Below, piece by piece: positions 1-12,103 of a stretch of 64,000 nt of DNA. Both the position numbers and the translations under genes were made by a program. The notes beneath the pieces were generated by a model that saw only the letters and a list, made by a program, of their open reading frames with translations, did no database searches and was not told the DNA's origin. Positions within the stretch are counted from its first letter, which is position 1; each line of letters begins with the position of its first letter. Location of the stretch: positions 253,346,812 through 253,410,811 of the forward strand of contig NC_134531.1 of assembly GCF_050624435.1 (NCBI RefSeq). The letters run 5' to 3'. The stretch comes from Tenrec ecaudatus (taxonomy: Eukaryota > Chordata > Mammalia > Afrosoricida > Tenrecidae).

Positions 1-1300
1 GGACAAATGAACCTCTTTTTAGTGTCTCAATTATGAAAGTACGTGATATCTTTGACATCTCTAGAGAAGATTATTGTTAAATTTGAAGAAAAGTCTACAA
101 AGAAAATTAGTTAATGTTCTCTTTTTAAAATTAGGTTTTTTGATTATTTGATTTGACAAACAAATTTTGTAAAAATATATGCAACCCAATATTTGTAAAG
201 TGATGTCCAAGTGTACATTTAGTGATATATATTATATTAACAATGATGGGAAATATTTGCTACTATATTTGCTTCCTTGATAATTATAAAATTTTCAATA
301 TTATAGCATAATAACTTTTGGATTAATACAGTAAGGGAAGTTTGCCTCTATTTTTTAATTTTGTAATCTTTAAAAAAGAGAAAATACTAAGTATTTTGAG
401 AATTTTTTGGACTAAATTTTGTTTGGCTTTCAATGGTTATAGCTCTCATTTTTTATTCATAGCAGTAACACAACACAAATAATAATGTAAATTTTATAGT
501 TAAAATAAAATTATTTTTATAATATTAAAAGTAATTTTTGAAGCATAAAAGAAACTGACTAAATATTTTACCACTATTTTATTTTAAAGTGTTAATTATA
601 AACTATTAAATATCCAACTGAATTAAGAATAACTTTAAATATATCTCTTAATTATTTAATAGAAATATTTCGTGCTTCTACCTGTCTGTTTGTAATTCTA
701 CCTTATTAAGAAATTACAGTAGTGTAGCTCATCCTAGTTCCCCAAGTGTTCAACTTATACAGATTATAGAAAATAACTAATAATTTAAAATCTAAAAACA
801 ACATAACTAAGAAAGTCTGAGAATTAAAATATTTATAAAAGTCAATATTAAAAGAAAAAAATCAATTAGAATATTTACCCAAATTTCTCTGAGAAGGGTT
901 TGTAATAGATGATTGCTTCCCTTATAGCGTTAGGACCAACAGAAGTTCTGCATATAAATTTTGGTCTCTAAACATTTGGGATTAAAAGAACAAACAAACT
1001 AGGTGACTAGTAATAGGTCAATGACTGTAATTATAGTGCAAACTTCATTTTCCATCCAAACCTAAGGGATTTACTGGAATTGACAGCCATGTATTTCTGT
1101 GGGGAGATTGTCTTCAGAACACCAAAACTATGTGGCATTAATTAAAAATGTTTCGTAAGTCGCTTTGGTTAAGAAAATGACCTTCACTAATATCTGTGGT
1201 GCTCATGCTGCTGACTCTTTCGTGGTCTTAAGAATCACTCTAACACAACCATTAACATACAGACTTAAGAGGGGGGTGTTCTCATTTGTTCACTATTATA
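1..1300. other. AT-rich stretch with no recognised gene or repeat
   Basis: I see no open frame of useful length, no RNA gene and no repeat family that I can name here. The sequence is AT-rich and reads as ordinary intergenic DNA. The last part, about 1300-1800, loosely resembles the 3' region of an ancient L2/MIR-type repeat (a 'tgttgaatgaa' tail near 1349), but the match is too weak to call. Confidence 0.5.
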
Positions 1301-1365
1301 TTCTGTACACCTGGATTATGTCCAGCCCTTTGGAGCACTCGCTTAATGTTTGTTGAATGAAAGAC

Positions 1366-1410
1366 CAAAAATAAATAAATAGATAAATAAATAAATAAAT
1401 AAACAAAAAA
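1366..1410. repeat. (AAAT)n simple repeat
   Basis: A run of aaat/ataa units with two interruptions ends in an A-rich stretch. It lies directly 3' of a 'tgttgaatgaaagacc' motif, so it could be the tail of an old retroelement. Confidence 0.8.
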
Positions 1411-1824
1411 CCCTGACAGTCCAATGCTCAAGAATGATTAATGGTGCCTTATTATTTTTCAAACCGAATCCATTTTGTGTGTTTTGGTATTTCACATACT
1501 ACATACCCCACCTGCATCTAGTGTGGCTCGCTTTCTTCCTCTCAGTTCAGGGCATTTTCCCAGGCCCATTACCTTACTGCCTTTCTGTGCACTCGGTTCA
1601 CCTTTGGTTCAATGAACTTGTTTGTAAAGTTTCCCACTTTTCATTCCCCTCATACACAGTTTTGAGCTCAATCTTACCTCCCCATGAGGACTACTCAGGC
1701 CCCTTACATCATATTGATCTTTCCTCTTTCTGACCTACGTGCCACTTGCTTGCCACCCTAACACCCTTGACAATAACTTTTATAAGTGCAACTTATATAA
1801 CTGTTCCACTATACTAAAATACTA

Positions 1825-4707
1825 TGGGGGCAGATACCCTGCCCCCCAAAAATGAAAAAAAGCTCATCTGGTTGGAGCTTTCGTCCTACACATTTCTTCT
1901 GATAGTTGAGCATCCAGCAACTTTCTCTGAGTTAGTGCACTAAGTGGCATCGCCTGTGAAGGTTCTTTCTGGTCACAGTGAGTTTTTTTCACTCAAACCT
2001 CTTTTTTGGTGATGGGTGATTTAAGAGAACAGCAAGCCACCGTAAAATTTTATTTCCTGCTAAGGAAAAATGCCACAGAAACAGTTGTGATATTGAACAC
2101 AGCTTATATTGACAGCATTATGGGGGAAGCTCAAGTGTACAAGTATTTCAAAAAGGGAGAAACAATGATTGATGATAAACCTCTGTAAACTTTCCAAACA
2201 GATGGACATGTTGACTTGTAATGCATTTGGAGTTTGTTCCATCAGGTCAGACTGTTAATCAAGCTTTCTATTTAGAGGTTCTAAAAATTTGCATAACAGT
2301 GTGAGACATAAAAGGACTGATTTTTTCCCCCCATAGAATTTACTTTAGAGGCCAGCACTGAAGCTACATATAGGGAGAGGGACATGTCTGATCAGAGCAC
2401 ATGGGGACAAATCAGTGGGGGTGGGCGGGGAAGAGTGGAGCACATCCTGGCCCAACAGGCCTAGAAGACAATATCCCTGCCAATGCACAGTGTGAGCCAT
2501 ATGGCTGATCCCACTATGAGACACGACATCCCTCGCTGACCCATGCCCTACAGGGGACAACACTGGAGACAGGATTTGCCTGGACTGACCCCAAGACAAG
2601 GAAAACACAAAAGGAGGGCAGGAGAGCAAATGGAGGGAGCAGAACATGCAGCTCCCTAGGGAGTGCAAAGGATAGACTTTGGGGCCTAGCATGGCACCCC
2701 ATTGGATTTGACTGGAGGACACACCTAGAGGTCAAAAACCAGGCCTTGATCCATTTACAGGTTTTTTTCTTTCTTTTTTAATTTAATTTTTTTCCGATTC
2801 TTTTTTTTAATTCATTTATTATATGGATCATTGGTTTTCTTTTTTTGTTGTCAAAGTTGTGTTCTCTTTTGTCACTTTGTCTTGCTATGCCTTTTTTGGG
2901 GTGCATATTATTATCTCTGCAGATTTATCTAGATAAGATAGGCTGGATGATTAGTATGGAGGAGAAAACAAAGGGACCAATGGTTCTGGGGGAAATGGGA
3001 GAGGGGAAGGTGGGGAAAGGAGGTGCTATTGACCAACCCAGGGACAAGGGAGCAACAAGTGATCCAAAATTAGTGGCAAGAAGGGTGTGAGAGGTAGGGA
3101 TTCAGCTAGGGCAATGTAACTGAGAGAAATTACTGAAAGCCCAAAGAAGGCTGAGCATGATAGTGGGACAAGAGGAAAGTAAAAGGAAATAGAGGAAAGA
3201 ACTAGGAGGCAAAGGGTTTTTATAGAGGGCTAAATACAGGCATGCACATATGAAAATATATTTATGTAGGAAAGTGGGGAAATAAATCTACATGCATATA
3301 TTTATACGTTTAGTATTAAGGCAGCAGATGGACATTGGATCTCCACTCAAGTACTTAATCCATGCAAGAACACTTTGTTCTATTAAACTGGCATTCCATG
3401 ATGCCCACCTTCCCAATATGATCACTGAAGACAAATGTGTGCATAAGCAAATGTGGTGAAGAAAGGCTGATGGTGCCTGGCTATCAGAAGATACAATGTC
3501 TGGGGTCTTAAAGGCTTGAACATAAACAAGCAGCCATCTAGCTCAGAAGAAACAAAGACCACATGGAAAAAGCACACTACTCTGTGTGACCACGTGGTGC
3601 TGAAGGGGTGAGGTATCAGGCATCAAAGACAAAAAATCATCTCATTGTAAATGAGGGTGAATTCAGAATTGAGACCCAAAGCCCATCTGTAGGCAACTGG
3701 ACACCCCCTTACAAAAGGTTCACGGGGAGGAGATGAGCCAGTCATGGTGCAGGATATCAAGGATGAAACATACAGCTTTCCTCTAGCTCCTAAATGCTTC
3801 CTCCCCTCTCTCCCCGATTATCATGATTCCAATTCCACCTTACAAATCTGGCTAGACCAGAGGATGTAAATTGGTACAGATAGGAGCTGGAAACACAGGG
3901 AATCCAGGACAGATGATCCCTTCAGGAGCAATGGTGAGAGTGGTGATACCAGAAGGGTGGAGGGAAGGTGGGGTAGAAAAGGGGAACCAATTACAAGGAT
4001 CTACATATAACCTTCTCCCTGGGGGGATAGACAACAGAAAAGTGCGTGAAGAGAGACGTCATACAGTATAAGCTATGGCAAAAGAATAATTTATGAATTA
4101 TCAAGGGTTCATGAGGGAGGGGGGAGCAGGGATAGAGGGGGGAAATAAGGAGCTGACATCAAGAGCTGAAGTAAAAAGCAAATGTTTTAAGAATGATGAT
4201 GGCAACAAATGTACAAATGTGCTTGACACAATGGATATATATATGTATGGATTGTGATAAGAATTGTATGAGCCCCAATAAAATGATATTTTTTAAGGCC
4301 CGATTTGTGGCAGATAGAAGAGTGGTTTTGTCACCACAACAATACGCCTGCTCACGCAGCCATCACAGTACACCAGTTTCTGGCAAAAACAGCATGCCTC
4401 TTTTGCCCCCAAACACCTGACTCACTTGACCTCACCCTATGAGACCTTTTTTTGTTCCTGTAAATGAAGAAGGACATGAAAGGACAGTGATTTGATGCCA
4501 TAAAAGATGCGAAGGAAAAAATGAGGGGGGTACTGTCAGCAATCCAAAAGGTGAGTTTTAAAAATGTTTCCAAAAATGGAATTGCAGATTAGACATGTGT
4601 ATTAAGTATAATGGAAAGTACTTTGAAAATGATAAGGTTGTTTGGTAAAAAAAAAAATGTAAATATATCATTTTGAAAAAAATTCTGGTTTCTTTAGGGT
4701 ACCCGCA
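1825..4707 (+). mobile_element. Mariner DNA transposon, internally deleted, split by a LINE fragment
   Basis: The translation around 2006-2188 shows the N-terminal mariner transposase pattern (EQQATVKFYFLL, then a TETV..LNTAY segment). After the insert, 4296-4560 gives the C-terminal pattern LWQIEEW..HHNN.PAHAA.TVHQFLAK. The ends read as imperfect inverted repeats (about tgggggcagataccc and gggtacccgca) next to TA dinucleotides at 1823-1824 and 4708-4709. The central part with the first catalytic aspartate is absent: the frame jumps from the DDKP segment to the region just before GQTVNQAF. Without the LINE insertion the element is about 0.9 kb, against about 1.3 kb for an intact mariner. Several stops are present, so it is a dead copy. 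The copy at 7311-8218 shares the deletion. Confidence 0.85.
2325..4294 (+). mobile_element. Half-L1/L1-type 3' end, 5'-truncated, nested in mariner
   Basis: This segment parallels the 3' untranslated part of the complete element at 42119-46536, for example 'gagtggagcacatcctggcc' at both loci, and ends in 'ccccaataaaatgat' followed by T/A-rich sequence. It lies inside the mariner copy. The mariner segment 'aaaggactgatttt' just before it recurs in diverged form as 'taaggcccgatttg' just after, which I read as a decayed target-site duplication of about 14 bp. There is no coding capacity. Confidence 0.8.
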
Positions 4708-4874
4708 TATATATGTTATGAAACATTAAAATAGAAATGCAAAAAATATTGAGACTAAGTAAAAGGAATAATATTAAAATGCTTTATACATTAATAACAA
4801 AATTGTTGCTTAGTAATACTATTATAATAATAGTTATAATTGTTAGTTTCCTTTAAAAACATACTTGTTTATCA

Positions 4875-5071
4875 ACCAAACCAAAGTCAAACCCACAGCC
4901 GTCGAGTCACTGCTGACACAAACAAACCTAAAGGACAGAATAGAATTTCCCTTCGAGTCTCTATGATTACATGTTAGGGGGTCTCATCTCTCTCTCAAGG
5001 AGCAGTTAGTCTGTTCCAAACACTGACCTTACCATTAGCAGCCCAACTTGTCACCCACTGTGCCACTTGTG
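4875..5071 (-). repeat. AfroSINE (tRNA-derived SINE)
   Basis: The plus strand starts with 'accaaaccaaagtcaaaccc', followed by a diverged 'gccgtcgagtcactgctgac' block. It ends in the reverse complement of the tRNA-like head, which has A- and B-box-like segments near 5000-5070. This is the AfroSINE layout in minus orientation. Confidence 0.85.
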
Positions 5072-5079
5072 AAGTTAAG

Positions 5080-6365
5080 TGTAGCATATTATCTTTGAAA
5101 TCTTTGATACAGTAATTCGAGGTCTGGCTTGAAAGTAGTTCCTAAGTTTCTCAATGTCCTAAATAGCTGAAGGTTACCCAATACAGACATGGCTGCTCAA
5201 ACGGGAGAATAATACAAGCGGCAAATTCATTCCAGAAGAGGAAAGGGCTCTTCAGGGAATTCAAACCAGGCACAAGCAGGCCTGAGTTTTGGGTCCTGGA
5301 TCTTAGACATATCTGAGCAGGGAGGAAATGTAGAGTTTATGGAAAGCCTCCAATGGAGAATGACAACAGACCCCCTATAGTTTTGAGAAAATAACTTAAT
5401 GCCTACAGTAGATACTTATTATTAGTTACTCAAAAGGAACTCCCTGGCACATAACGAACTTTTAGAGAAAGAGCTCCAAATCCTGGGACAGTGAATGATC
5501 ATAAAAGCAGAACTCCACTGTATGACTGGAATTAGTCAAACTAACCAAGCGCAAGGTGGCTTTCAAAACACTCATGGAGATTAAATGCAATTAAAAGATA
5601 ATGGAATTCTTGCAAGAGCTTTTCAAAACCCCTTCCTATAAACCCACGCAGAGACAGAAACAATCCAATATAAGTCAAAAGTGGTAGATCCAGGATGAGG
5701 CAGGAATAGGGTCAGAGGACATACAGAGTAAACTGCACACACAGGTGACTCAGAATTCATGTCATACATCACTGTTGCACTTACATCTAGCCCTCAATTC
5801 ATAATTCTGGCCTCACCAGTTGATAGAATATTAAATGCCAACCTTGATTCTTGAATGATCAGCTTGGCAAGCTGATATAAACTAAAACGGGTTGCTGGTG
5901 AGCTATCATACCTCCTAGTAATGGTTTTGAAAGGCAGCAGAAAAGGGAAATTCCCACTGTGTAATTAACTAATCATATATTCCTGTTTTATAGAAAGAAA
6001 AGTAGGCTAAGATACAAATATATGGTGTTAAGGTAGAGGAGGGTTGATGGTGATCAGCAATATACATGGAGAAATAGTTCAGTGATATACATGGAGACAT
6101 ATAAACATATCTGTGGAAGATCTGCATTAATGGATCTACTAGAGTAAATATGAAGTATAGAAAAAGGTATATGCCATTTTCAAGCTGAGACTACGTATCA
6201 TGGGATTGACATTAACAACGAGACAGAATGAACCAGCTTGGATCCTCCAGCTGAGACCACAGCTCAGATCATACAGCTTTGTCATGTGCTTCACTTTGAC
6301 TTGAAAATACACAACTTGCCAGTGAATGAGACCAATGTGGAACCCATAATAGGACAACACACCTC
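5080..6365. other. Gene-free stretch, unassigned
   Basis: No open reading frame with recognisable protein similarity and no named repeat. The composition is ordinary, and part of 5140-5850 may be an old diverged repeat that I cannot place. Confidence 0.4.
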
Positions 6366-6367
6366 GG

Positions 6368-6918
6368 TGTCTTAGGGTAGACTAGAGAAACAAATTCATA
6401 GATACTCATATGTGTATAGGAAAGAGGTTTAATTACACGATCAGTTGAACATTGAGAAAACATCCCAGCCCATTCCAGATCAAGTCCATAAATCTGATAT
6501 TAACCCATATGTCTGATACCAATCTATAAAGTCCTCTTCTGATTCATAAGACACATGCAATTATGCCAAATTCAGGAAGATCACAGGCCAATGGGTGAAA
6601 AATATTTTGGATCCAGTGGCGCTGTAAGCATCTCAGCACTGGCAGGTATCTCCATGGGCTCCTCCAGTTCCCAGGGCATGGGGTCCATGAGCAGAGTGCC
6701 ATGTGTCTTGTCAGTAGAGCATCTCTCAAGGAGTGGGCAGAGAGAGGGGGTGTCTCCCATCTAAAGGAGGAAATACAGGAAATTCCAAAATCCTCAGGGA
6801 AAGGTCATACCCACACAGAGGCCTCATTAGTTATGACCCAATTGATAGATAAGACTCCACCCCTTCACTCTTAATCCTTTCAAGTCCCAAATTGACACCA
6901 GATTATGTTACTACCACA
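6368..6918 (+). mobile_element. Solo LTR (family A/B, ERVL/MaLR-like)
   Basis: The sequence begins 'tgtcttagggtagactagag' and ends 'gttactaccaca', giving TG...CA ends and a length of 551 bp. It is flanked by ctcgg and cttgg, a 5-bp duplication with one mismatch. It is clearly homologous over its whole length to the minus-strand element at 35794-36334. No internal retroviral sequence lies next to it, so it is a solo LTR. The assignment to an ERVL/MaLR-type family is from memory of similar afrotherian LTRs. Confidence 0.75.
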
Positions 6919-6923
6919 CTTGG

Positions 6924-7310
6924 TGACAATTTAGCTACTATGAATATATTTGACCTTGAAAAGAGTAGAAATTCACTTAACTGGATTTGATACATCATAC
7001 AGGTATGGACTATCTTGTCATATCAAGATCTCAGACATGACCTCTAGCTGAGGGTGATTAGAATAATTCATGACACTGTACTAGACCAAAAAAATACCTA
7101 ATTTATAGCCAAGCACGTATGGCATTTGACAATTAGTGTCCTCATGGCCTTATATTTCACAACATCCCAAAACCGATGTCCTCATAAATTAATGAAATGA
7201 CCTATTGAAATTGCAACTAAGGAATCATCTTGGAATTCATATCTTATAATATGACATATATCATACATCAATGACCATTACATTATTTCATGTCCTTATT
7301 ACTATATTTT
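6924..7310. other. Gene-free stretch, unassigned
   Basis: AT-rich intergenic DNA between the LTR and the mariner copy. Nothing recognised. Confidence 0.4.
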
Positions 7311-8218
7311 CAAGGGGATACCCTCCCAAATGGAATTTTTTAAGCTATGTATTTTTTAAATGTTTATAAACATCTTCAAAGTCCTCTGCATTACAATTAA
7401 TACATTTGTCAAACCTGTGATTCCATTCTTGGAATCATTTTTCAAACTTGTCTGTTTGGATGGCTGACAGCACCGTCCTCATTTTTTCTTCACCTCTTCT
7501 ATGCTGTTGTCAGATCACTGTTCTTTCATGTCCCTCCTTTTTGTGGAAATAAAAAGAAATCTCACAACACAAGGTCAGGTGAGTAAGGTGTGTGGAGCAA
7601 GAGAAGCATACAATTTTTTTTCCAAAAACTGGCACTCAGAGATGGCTGAGTGAGCAGGTACATTGTTGTTGTGGAAAAACCACATCTGTTTGCCGCAAAT
7701 CAGGTCTTTTTTCCCACACACTGTTACACAATCTTTTCCAAACCACTAAATAGAAAGCTTAATAGTCTGGTTTGGTGAAACGAACTCCAAATGCACTGTG
7801 GGTTGACATTTTTGTCCATGTGGGAATTTGATGGACATCCAAAACAAGATTTGTTTCAATCGACATTTCATCTTTGTGGAAATCAGAAAACCACTCGTAC
7901 AATTGAGTTTTTCCCATAGTTCTGTCTGTGTAAGCCGTGTTCAGAATCATAACAGTTTCTGAAGCAATTTTTTCCCCAGGAGGAAATAAAATTTCACAGA
8001 CATGCACTGTTCTCTTAAATTGGCCATCACAAAAATGAGGTTCAAGTGGAACAGCTTTAATGAGATAAAAAAATGCACCGTGACCATAAAGAACCTTCCC
8101 AAGTGACACCACTGGGTGCACTAACTAGAGTGAGTTCCCGGGTGCTCACCAAGCATACCATGAACTCTACCCGACAGATGTTTTTTCCATTTTATTTTTG
8201 GTGGGGCGGAATCCCTCG
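7311..8218 (-). mobile_element. Mariner DNA transposon, internally deleted copy
   Basis: On the minus strand the translation near 7760-8060 runs through a degraded N-terminal mariner segment (ASETVMILNTAYTDRTMGKT, then QLYEWF) and then directly into the part just before the second catalytic region. The C-terminal third (7330-7740) carries further remnants such as KRPDLRQT and SAIQTDKFEK. The ends are imperfect inverted repeats (cgagggattccgccc and caaggggataccctccc); the right end is followed by TA, the left preceded by a mutated TT. The length of 908 bp and the position of the internal deletion match the copy at 1825-4707. It is inactive. Confidence 0.85.
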
Positions 8219-8221
8219 TAT

Positions 8222-8950
8222 TTGGGACATATGATCTGAATCCTGGAACTTCTTAATCTGCACAGTAGGGATTCAGACGTTCTGAATATGATAGTAAAAA
8301 AAAGGTTTTACTAGGAAACACAGAGAGAATCTCATACTTAAAACTAAAGCTACCACCCAGTTACTTTGAATCCTTTGTACTGAGTGACCAGAAGACAAGG
8401 AAGAAGGTATAAGACTCACAGGATAATTGACTTTGATCATGAAGAAGAAGTATGGTATCTGGGAAAATAAATACGTTTAGGATTCAGATGATCTATCAGT
8501 ATGTCTCATTACTCTGCTGTACAGTTTGACAATAAAGGATAGGTGTTAAGAACCAGGACTTGAAAAGGGCGTGTTCACCAAGGATGTACAACCTTAGGGA
8601 TCTGACTTCTGTGTCATTCCACCAGGTTACTCATCAACACCAGCAGATGTATTAGCTAAGGGAGATGGAAACCCAGAGACAGGAAGAATTTGAATATTGG
8701 TCTCCAGAATAACTCCAACAAGTGAAATTGCAGGTTATCCAACTGAATAGTATCATTGGAGATTCTTAAGTAAAAATAAAAGTAGCAAAACTAGAGTCAC
8801 AGAAGAGTTATTTCCAGAACATTTTATAAGGAAAATGTAGAACAGTCCAACAAGTGAACAGTCTGGATCTGTCACTCACAGCTGAAATTCAAAATACTGT
8901 CATTGGATGGGGTGGAGCACAAACTGCCATTGAGTAGTCCATTCTGACTC
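8222..8950. other. Gene-free stretch, unassigned
   Basis: Ordinary intergenic sequence with no named repeat or reading frame that I can support. Confidence 0.4.
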
Positions 8951-8954
8951 ATGT

Positions 8955-9330
8955 CGTTGTTGTTTGTTGTTGTTGTTTTTAGGTGCTGTCCAGTCCATTC
9001 CGACCCACTGTGACTGTATGTGCAACAAAATGAAGCAATGCCTGACCCTGTGCGGTCCTCACGACTGTTCCATGCAAACCCGGCATTGCAGCTACCGGGT
9101 CATCCATGTTGTTGAGGGGCTTCCTCTTCTCCACTGCCCTCTCCTTTACCAAGAATGATGTCCTTTCCAGGGATTAGTCTTTCCAATTCAAAGTGACCCT
9201 GTAAAGGATTTCTAAGACCGTGCATATTCATCGGAGCAGAGAGTGGAGTTCTAGCGGCATTGAACTGCCAAGTTTCAGCGTCACCAACGTTCCTTCACCG
9301 CTCGGATCCCACGTTAATCTCCAGCAGAGC
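8955..9330 (-). mobile_element. RTE LINE 3' tail
   Basis: A (ttg)n-type tail, then 'aggtgctgtccagtccattc' and a block equivalent to 'ccttggagaaggacatcatg' in reverse complement. This is the 3' end of the afrotherian RTE, which also donates the AfroSINE tail. It is 5'-truncated and diverged. Confidence 0.8.
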
Positions 9331-9469
9331 GTGCTCATAACAGAATTCTCATCAGCAGCACTGTCCAAAATTGGCCTTAGTTGAAGGGAGCTGCCCCATC
9401 CATTTTATACTCTTCCTGAAGTCAATTATTCTTGTGAGTCCTATAACTGCATTCAATAACCATTTCATA

Positions 9470-11085
9470 AACTGGAACCAGTACCAGCTGAAATGAATGA
9501 ATCAAATACCAATTGAAATGTTTCAACAAACTGATGACTCACTGGAGACACTCATTCGTTTATGCCAGGAAATTTGGAAGACAGCTCGTTGGCCAACTGA
9601 CTGGAAGAGATCCATAGTTGTATCCACTCCAAAGACAGTTTATCCAGCCGACTGCTCAAATTATAGAACAATATCGCTGATATCACATGCCAGTAAAATT
9701 TTACTAAATATCATCCAACAACAGTTGCAGCAGTACATCAACAGGGAACTGCCAGAGGTTCAGGCAAGATTCAGAAGAGAACATGGAACAAGCAATCTGA
9801 TACCAGAAAGATGTGTACTTGTGTCTCTTTGACTATACCAAGGCATTTGCCTGTGTGGATCATAATATACTATGGGAATTCCAGAATGCTTCATTGTACT
9901 GATGCAGAACATGTACATGCATCAAGAGGCAAGAGCAAGGGAATATTACATGGTTTAAAAATCGTGATAGTTGTACATCAGAGGTGTATCTTCTCAACAG
10001 ACTTAATCGGTTTGTATGCTGAACAAATAATCACAGAACGTGGAATATAGGAAGAAGATTGTCACTTCAGGATTGGCTTTAGAAGGCTTATGAAGAACCT
10101 GCAATATGTAGATAACCCAACTTTGTTTGCTGAAAGTGATGAGGATTTGAGGTACTTGAAAATCTAGGATTGCTGCCTTAATATAGATTACAACTCATTG
10201 TAAAGAAATCCTCACAAATCCTCACTAATGGACCAGTCGGCAACTTCATGATAAGTGGAGAAAGGACTGAAGTTATCAAGGATTTTGTCTGCTGCGATCC
10301 AAAATAAATGTTCATGGAAACAGCAGTGAAAAAATCAAAAGACTTGTTACTTTGGATAAATCTGCTGCACAAAATCTCTTTAGAGTCTTGAAAAGCAAGG
10401 ATATTGCTTTGAGGACTAAGGTGTGCCTAACCTTAGCCATGGTGTTTTCAACTGCCACATATGCATGTGAACATTTCACATTGAATAAGGAAGACCAAAG
10501 CAGAATTGATGAGTTTAAGTGGTGGTGCCGGAGGAGAATATACACAGTAGCATGGACTGCCAAAGAATAAACACATCTCTCTTGGAAAATAGGACAAGAA
10601 TGCTCCTTAGAGGCAAGAGGAAATTCATCTTCAGTACCTTGGAAATGTCAGGAGAGACCAGTCTCTGGAGAAGGATATCATGCTTGGTAAAGTAGAGTGA
10701 CAGTGAAAGAGAGAGAAGCTCTCAAAGAGAGAAATTGACACAGTGGCTGCATCAATGGGTTCAAGCACAAGAACAATTGTGAGGATAGTGCAGAACTGGG
10801 CTGTTTCATTCTGTTGTGTATTGGGTTGCTATGGGTCTGAACCAACTTTATGGAGCCTACAGTGGTTCTCAAACTTCCTAATGCCACGAACCTTTAATGC
10901 AGTCCCTCATATTTTGGTGAACTCCCAACTATAAAAATTATATTAAAAATTCATTGCTATTTCATATCTGCAATTTTTCTGCTGTTATGAATCAGGTGAA
11001 CCCTGTGAAAGGGACGTTTGACCCCAGAAGGGGTTGTAACCCACAGGTTGAGAACTACTGACCTACAGCAACAGCAATACCTGAA
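9470..11085 (+). mobile_element. RTE (BovB-like) LINE, RT domain remnant plus 3' tail
   Basis: Residues from 9497 read IPIEMFQQTDDSLETLIRLC, then QEIWKTARWPTDWKRSI and a degraded YRTISLISHASKILL segment, the RTE reverse-transcriptase fingers/palm region. Further on, 10090-10165 gives LQYVDN..LFAESDEDL, the catalytic YADD box mutated to YVDN. The 3' part (10350-10855) matches the other RTE tails in the window. The frame is broken many times. It is interrupted at its A-rich tail by the SPIN element, after which 'acctacagcaacagcaa' resumes the tail. Confidence 0.85.
10860..11060 (+). mobile_element. SPIN-type hAT transposon, non-autonomous (MITE)
   Basis: Termini are inverted repeats: 'cagtggttctcaaacttcc' at the left and 'aggttgagaactactg' at the right, which reverse-complements to cagtagttctcaacct. 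The interior keeps recognisable SPIN blocks: 'taatgccacgaacctttaat', 'ctgttatgaatc' and 'gtgaaagggacgtttgac'. It has no coding capacity and is 201 bp long. The heptamer cctacag occurs both at the left junction (10856-10862) and just outside the right end (11062-11068), but a clean 8-bp hAT target duplication cannot be read. The element sits in the A-rich tail of the RTE at 9470. SPIN is known as a horizontally transferred family in tetrapods, including tenrec. Confidence 0.85.
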
Positions 11086-11099
11086 GATCATAGGAAGCA

Positions 11100-11398
11100 A
11101 GATGTTATGAGGGGGTTGCTAGGGGTAATAGTGAGTGCTAGCATTCTCATATTCACCTCTTGGTTCTGGGATCCATGAATCCTCGTTACTGGAGAAAGAA
11201 AACCGCATACTGGATGCTGGCTGTGAGCCTATAAGTCTTTGCGAAGAGCATTATCCCAAGCCTGCAAGGTATTGTCACCTAAGGGGCACAATAATTGTGG
11301 CTTTAGAAAGTCATTCTGTCTTTCTATTGAGCCAACTGTTTCAGGATGATGGGGACCATGGTCATTTACCACTGACATCAAGTGGAATCTGACTCAAA
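11100..11398. other. Mostly unassigned; short SINE-like scrap at its end
   Basis: Nothing coding. Positions 11368-11396 ('accactgacatcaagtggaa') look like a small minus-strand AfroSINE/RTE tail piece next to the plus-strand SINE that follows. Confidence 0.35.
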
Positions 11399-11598
11399 GG
11401 AGTCCTGGTGATACAGTGTTGACTAGTTTGGTTGCTAAGCTCAAGGTCAGCTGTTCAAAAGAACCAGCCACTCCATAAGAGAAAGAGGGCACTTTCTACT
11501 CCTACAAAGAGTTACAATCTCAGAAACTCACAGGGGCAGTTCTACCTTATCTTAAAGGGTCACTGTGAGTTGAAATCAAGTCAATGGCAGTGAGTTAT
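11399..11598 (+). repeat. AfroSINE
   Basis: Opens with 'ggagtcctggtgatacagtg', then a tRNA-like B-box segment 'aaggtcagctgttcaaaag', then the conserved body 'gggcagttctaccttatctt' and 'agggtcactgtgagttgaaa'. This is the standard AfroSINE order in plus orientation. Confidence 0.88.
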
Positions 11599-11599
11599 G

Positions 11600-12100
11600 G
11601 GGAACATCAGTGAATTCCATGTTCCTGGGCCAATTGTCAGATTCATTTACTATGAAGCAAGCCTCTTGATCCCACCTCATCCCCATTTGACCTACCTGTT
11701 AGGCTTCTACACACTCAACTCTCCTGTTTGAAAATGGCAGTGAATTGTAAACTTAAGCAGGTTGCTATGAATCAGAATCCACTTGATGGTAGTGAATTTT
11801 GTGTTTTAGCCAGGTGGTGACTCCAACTGGACTTCCTGTTCCAGGTGTACAAATTAATACTTTTCCTGGTACCTGGTATGTAGGTCTTGATTGAGCCAGT
11901 GTGTTTCTCAATTCTGGTTCAAATGTTTACCAAAGTAGTTTGCCTTCAGCTGGCAAAGGTAACAATTCACATTCACAGACTTACCTCCAAGGCATACCAA
12001 CTCTCCAGGGCCCAAATCTTCCTGCTCTGGAATGCCAATCAGTTGAAAGTTGTGCCTCTCAGTAGTGTCTCACATAATTCTCAGACTTTCTTTGGATTTT
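11600..12100. other. Gene-free stretch with a SINE-tail scrap
   Basis: Mostly unassigned. Positions 11735-11800 hold a short AfroSINE/RTE-like tail ('ggttgctatgaatcagaatc'). Confidence 0.35.
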
Positions 12101-12103
12101 TTT

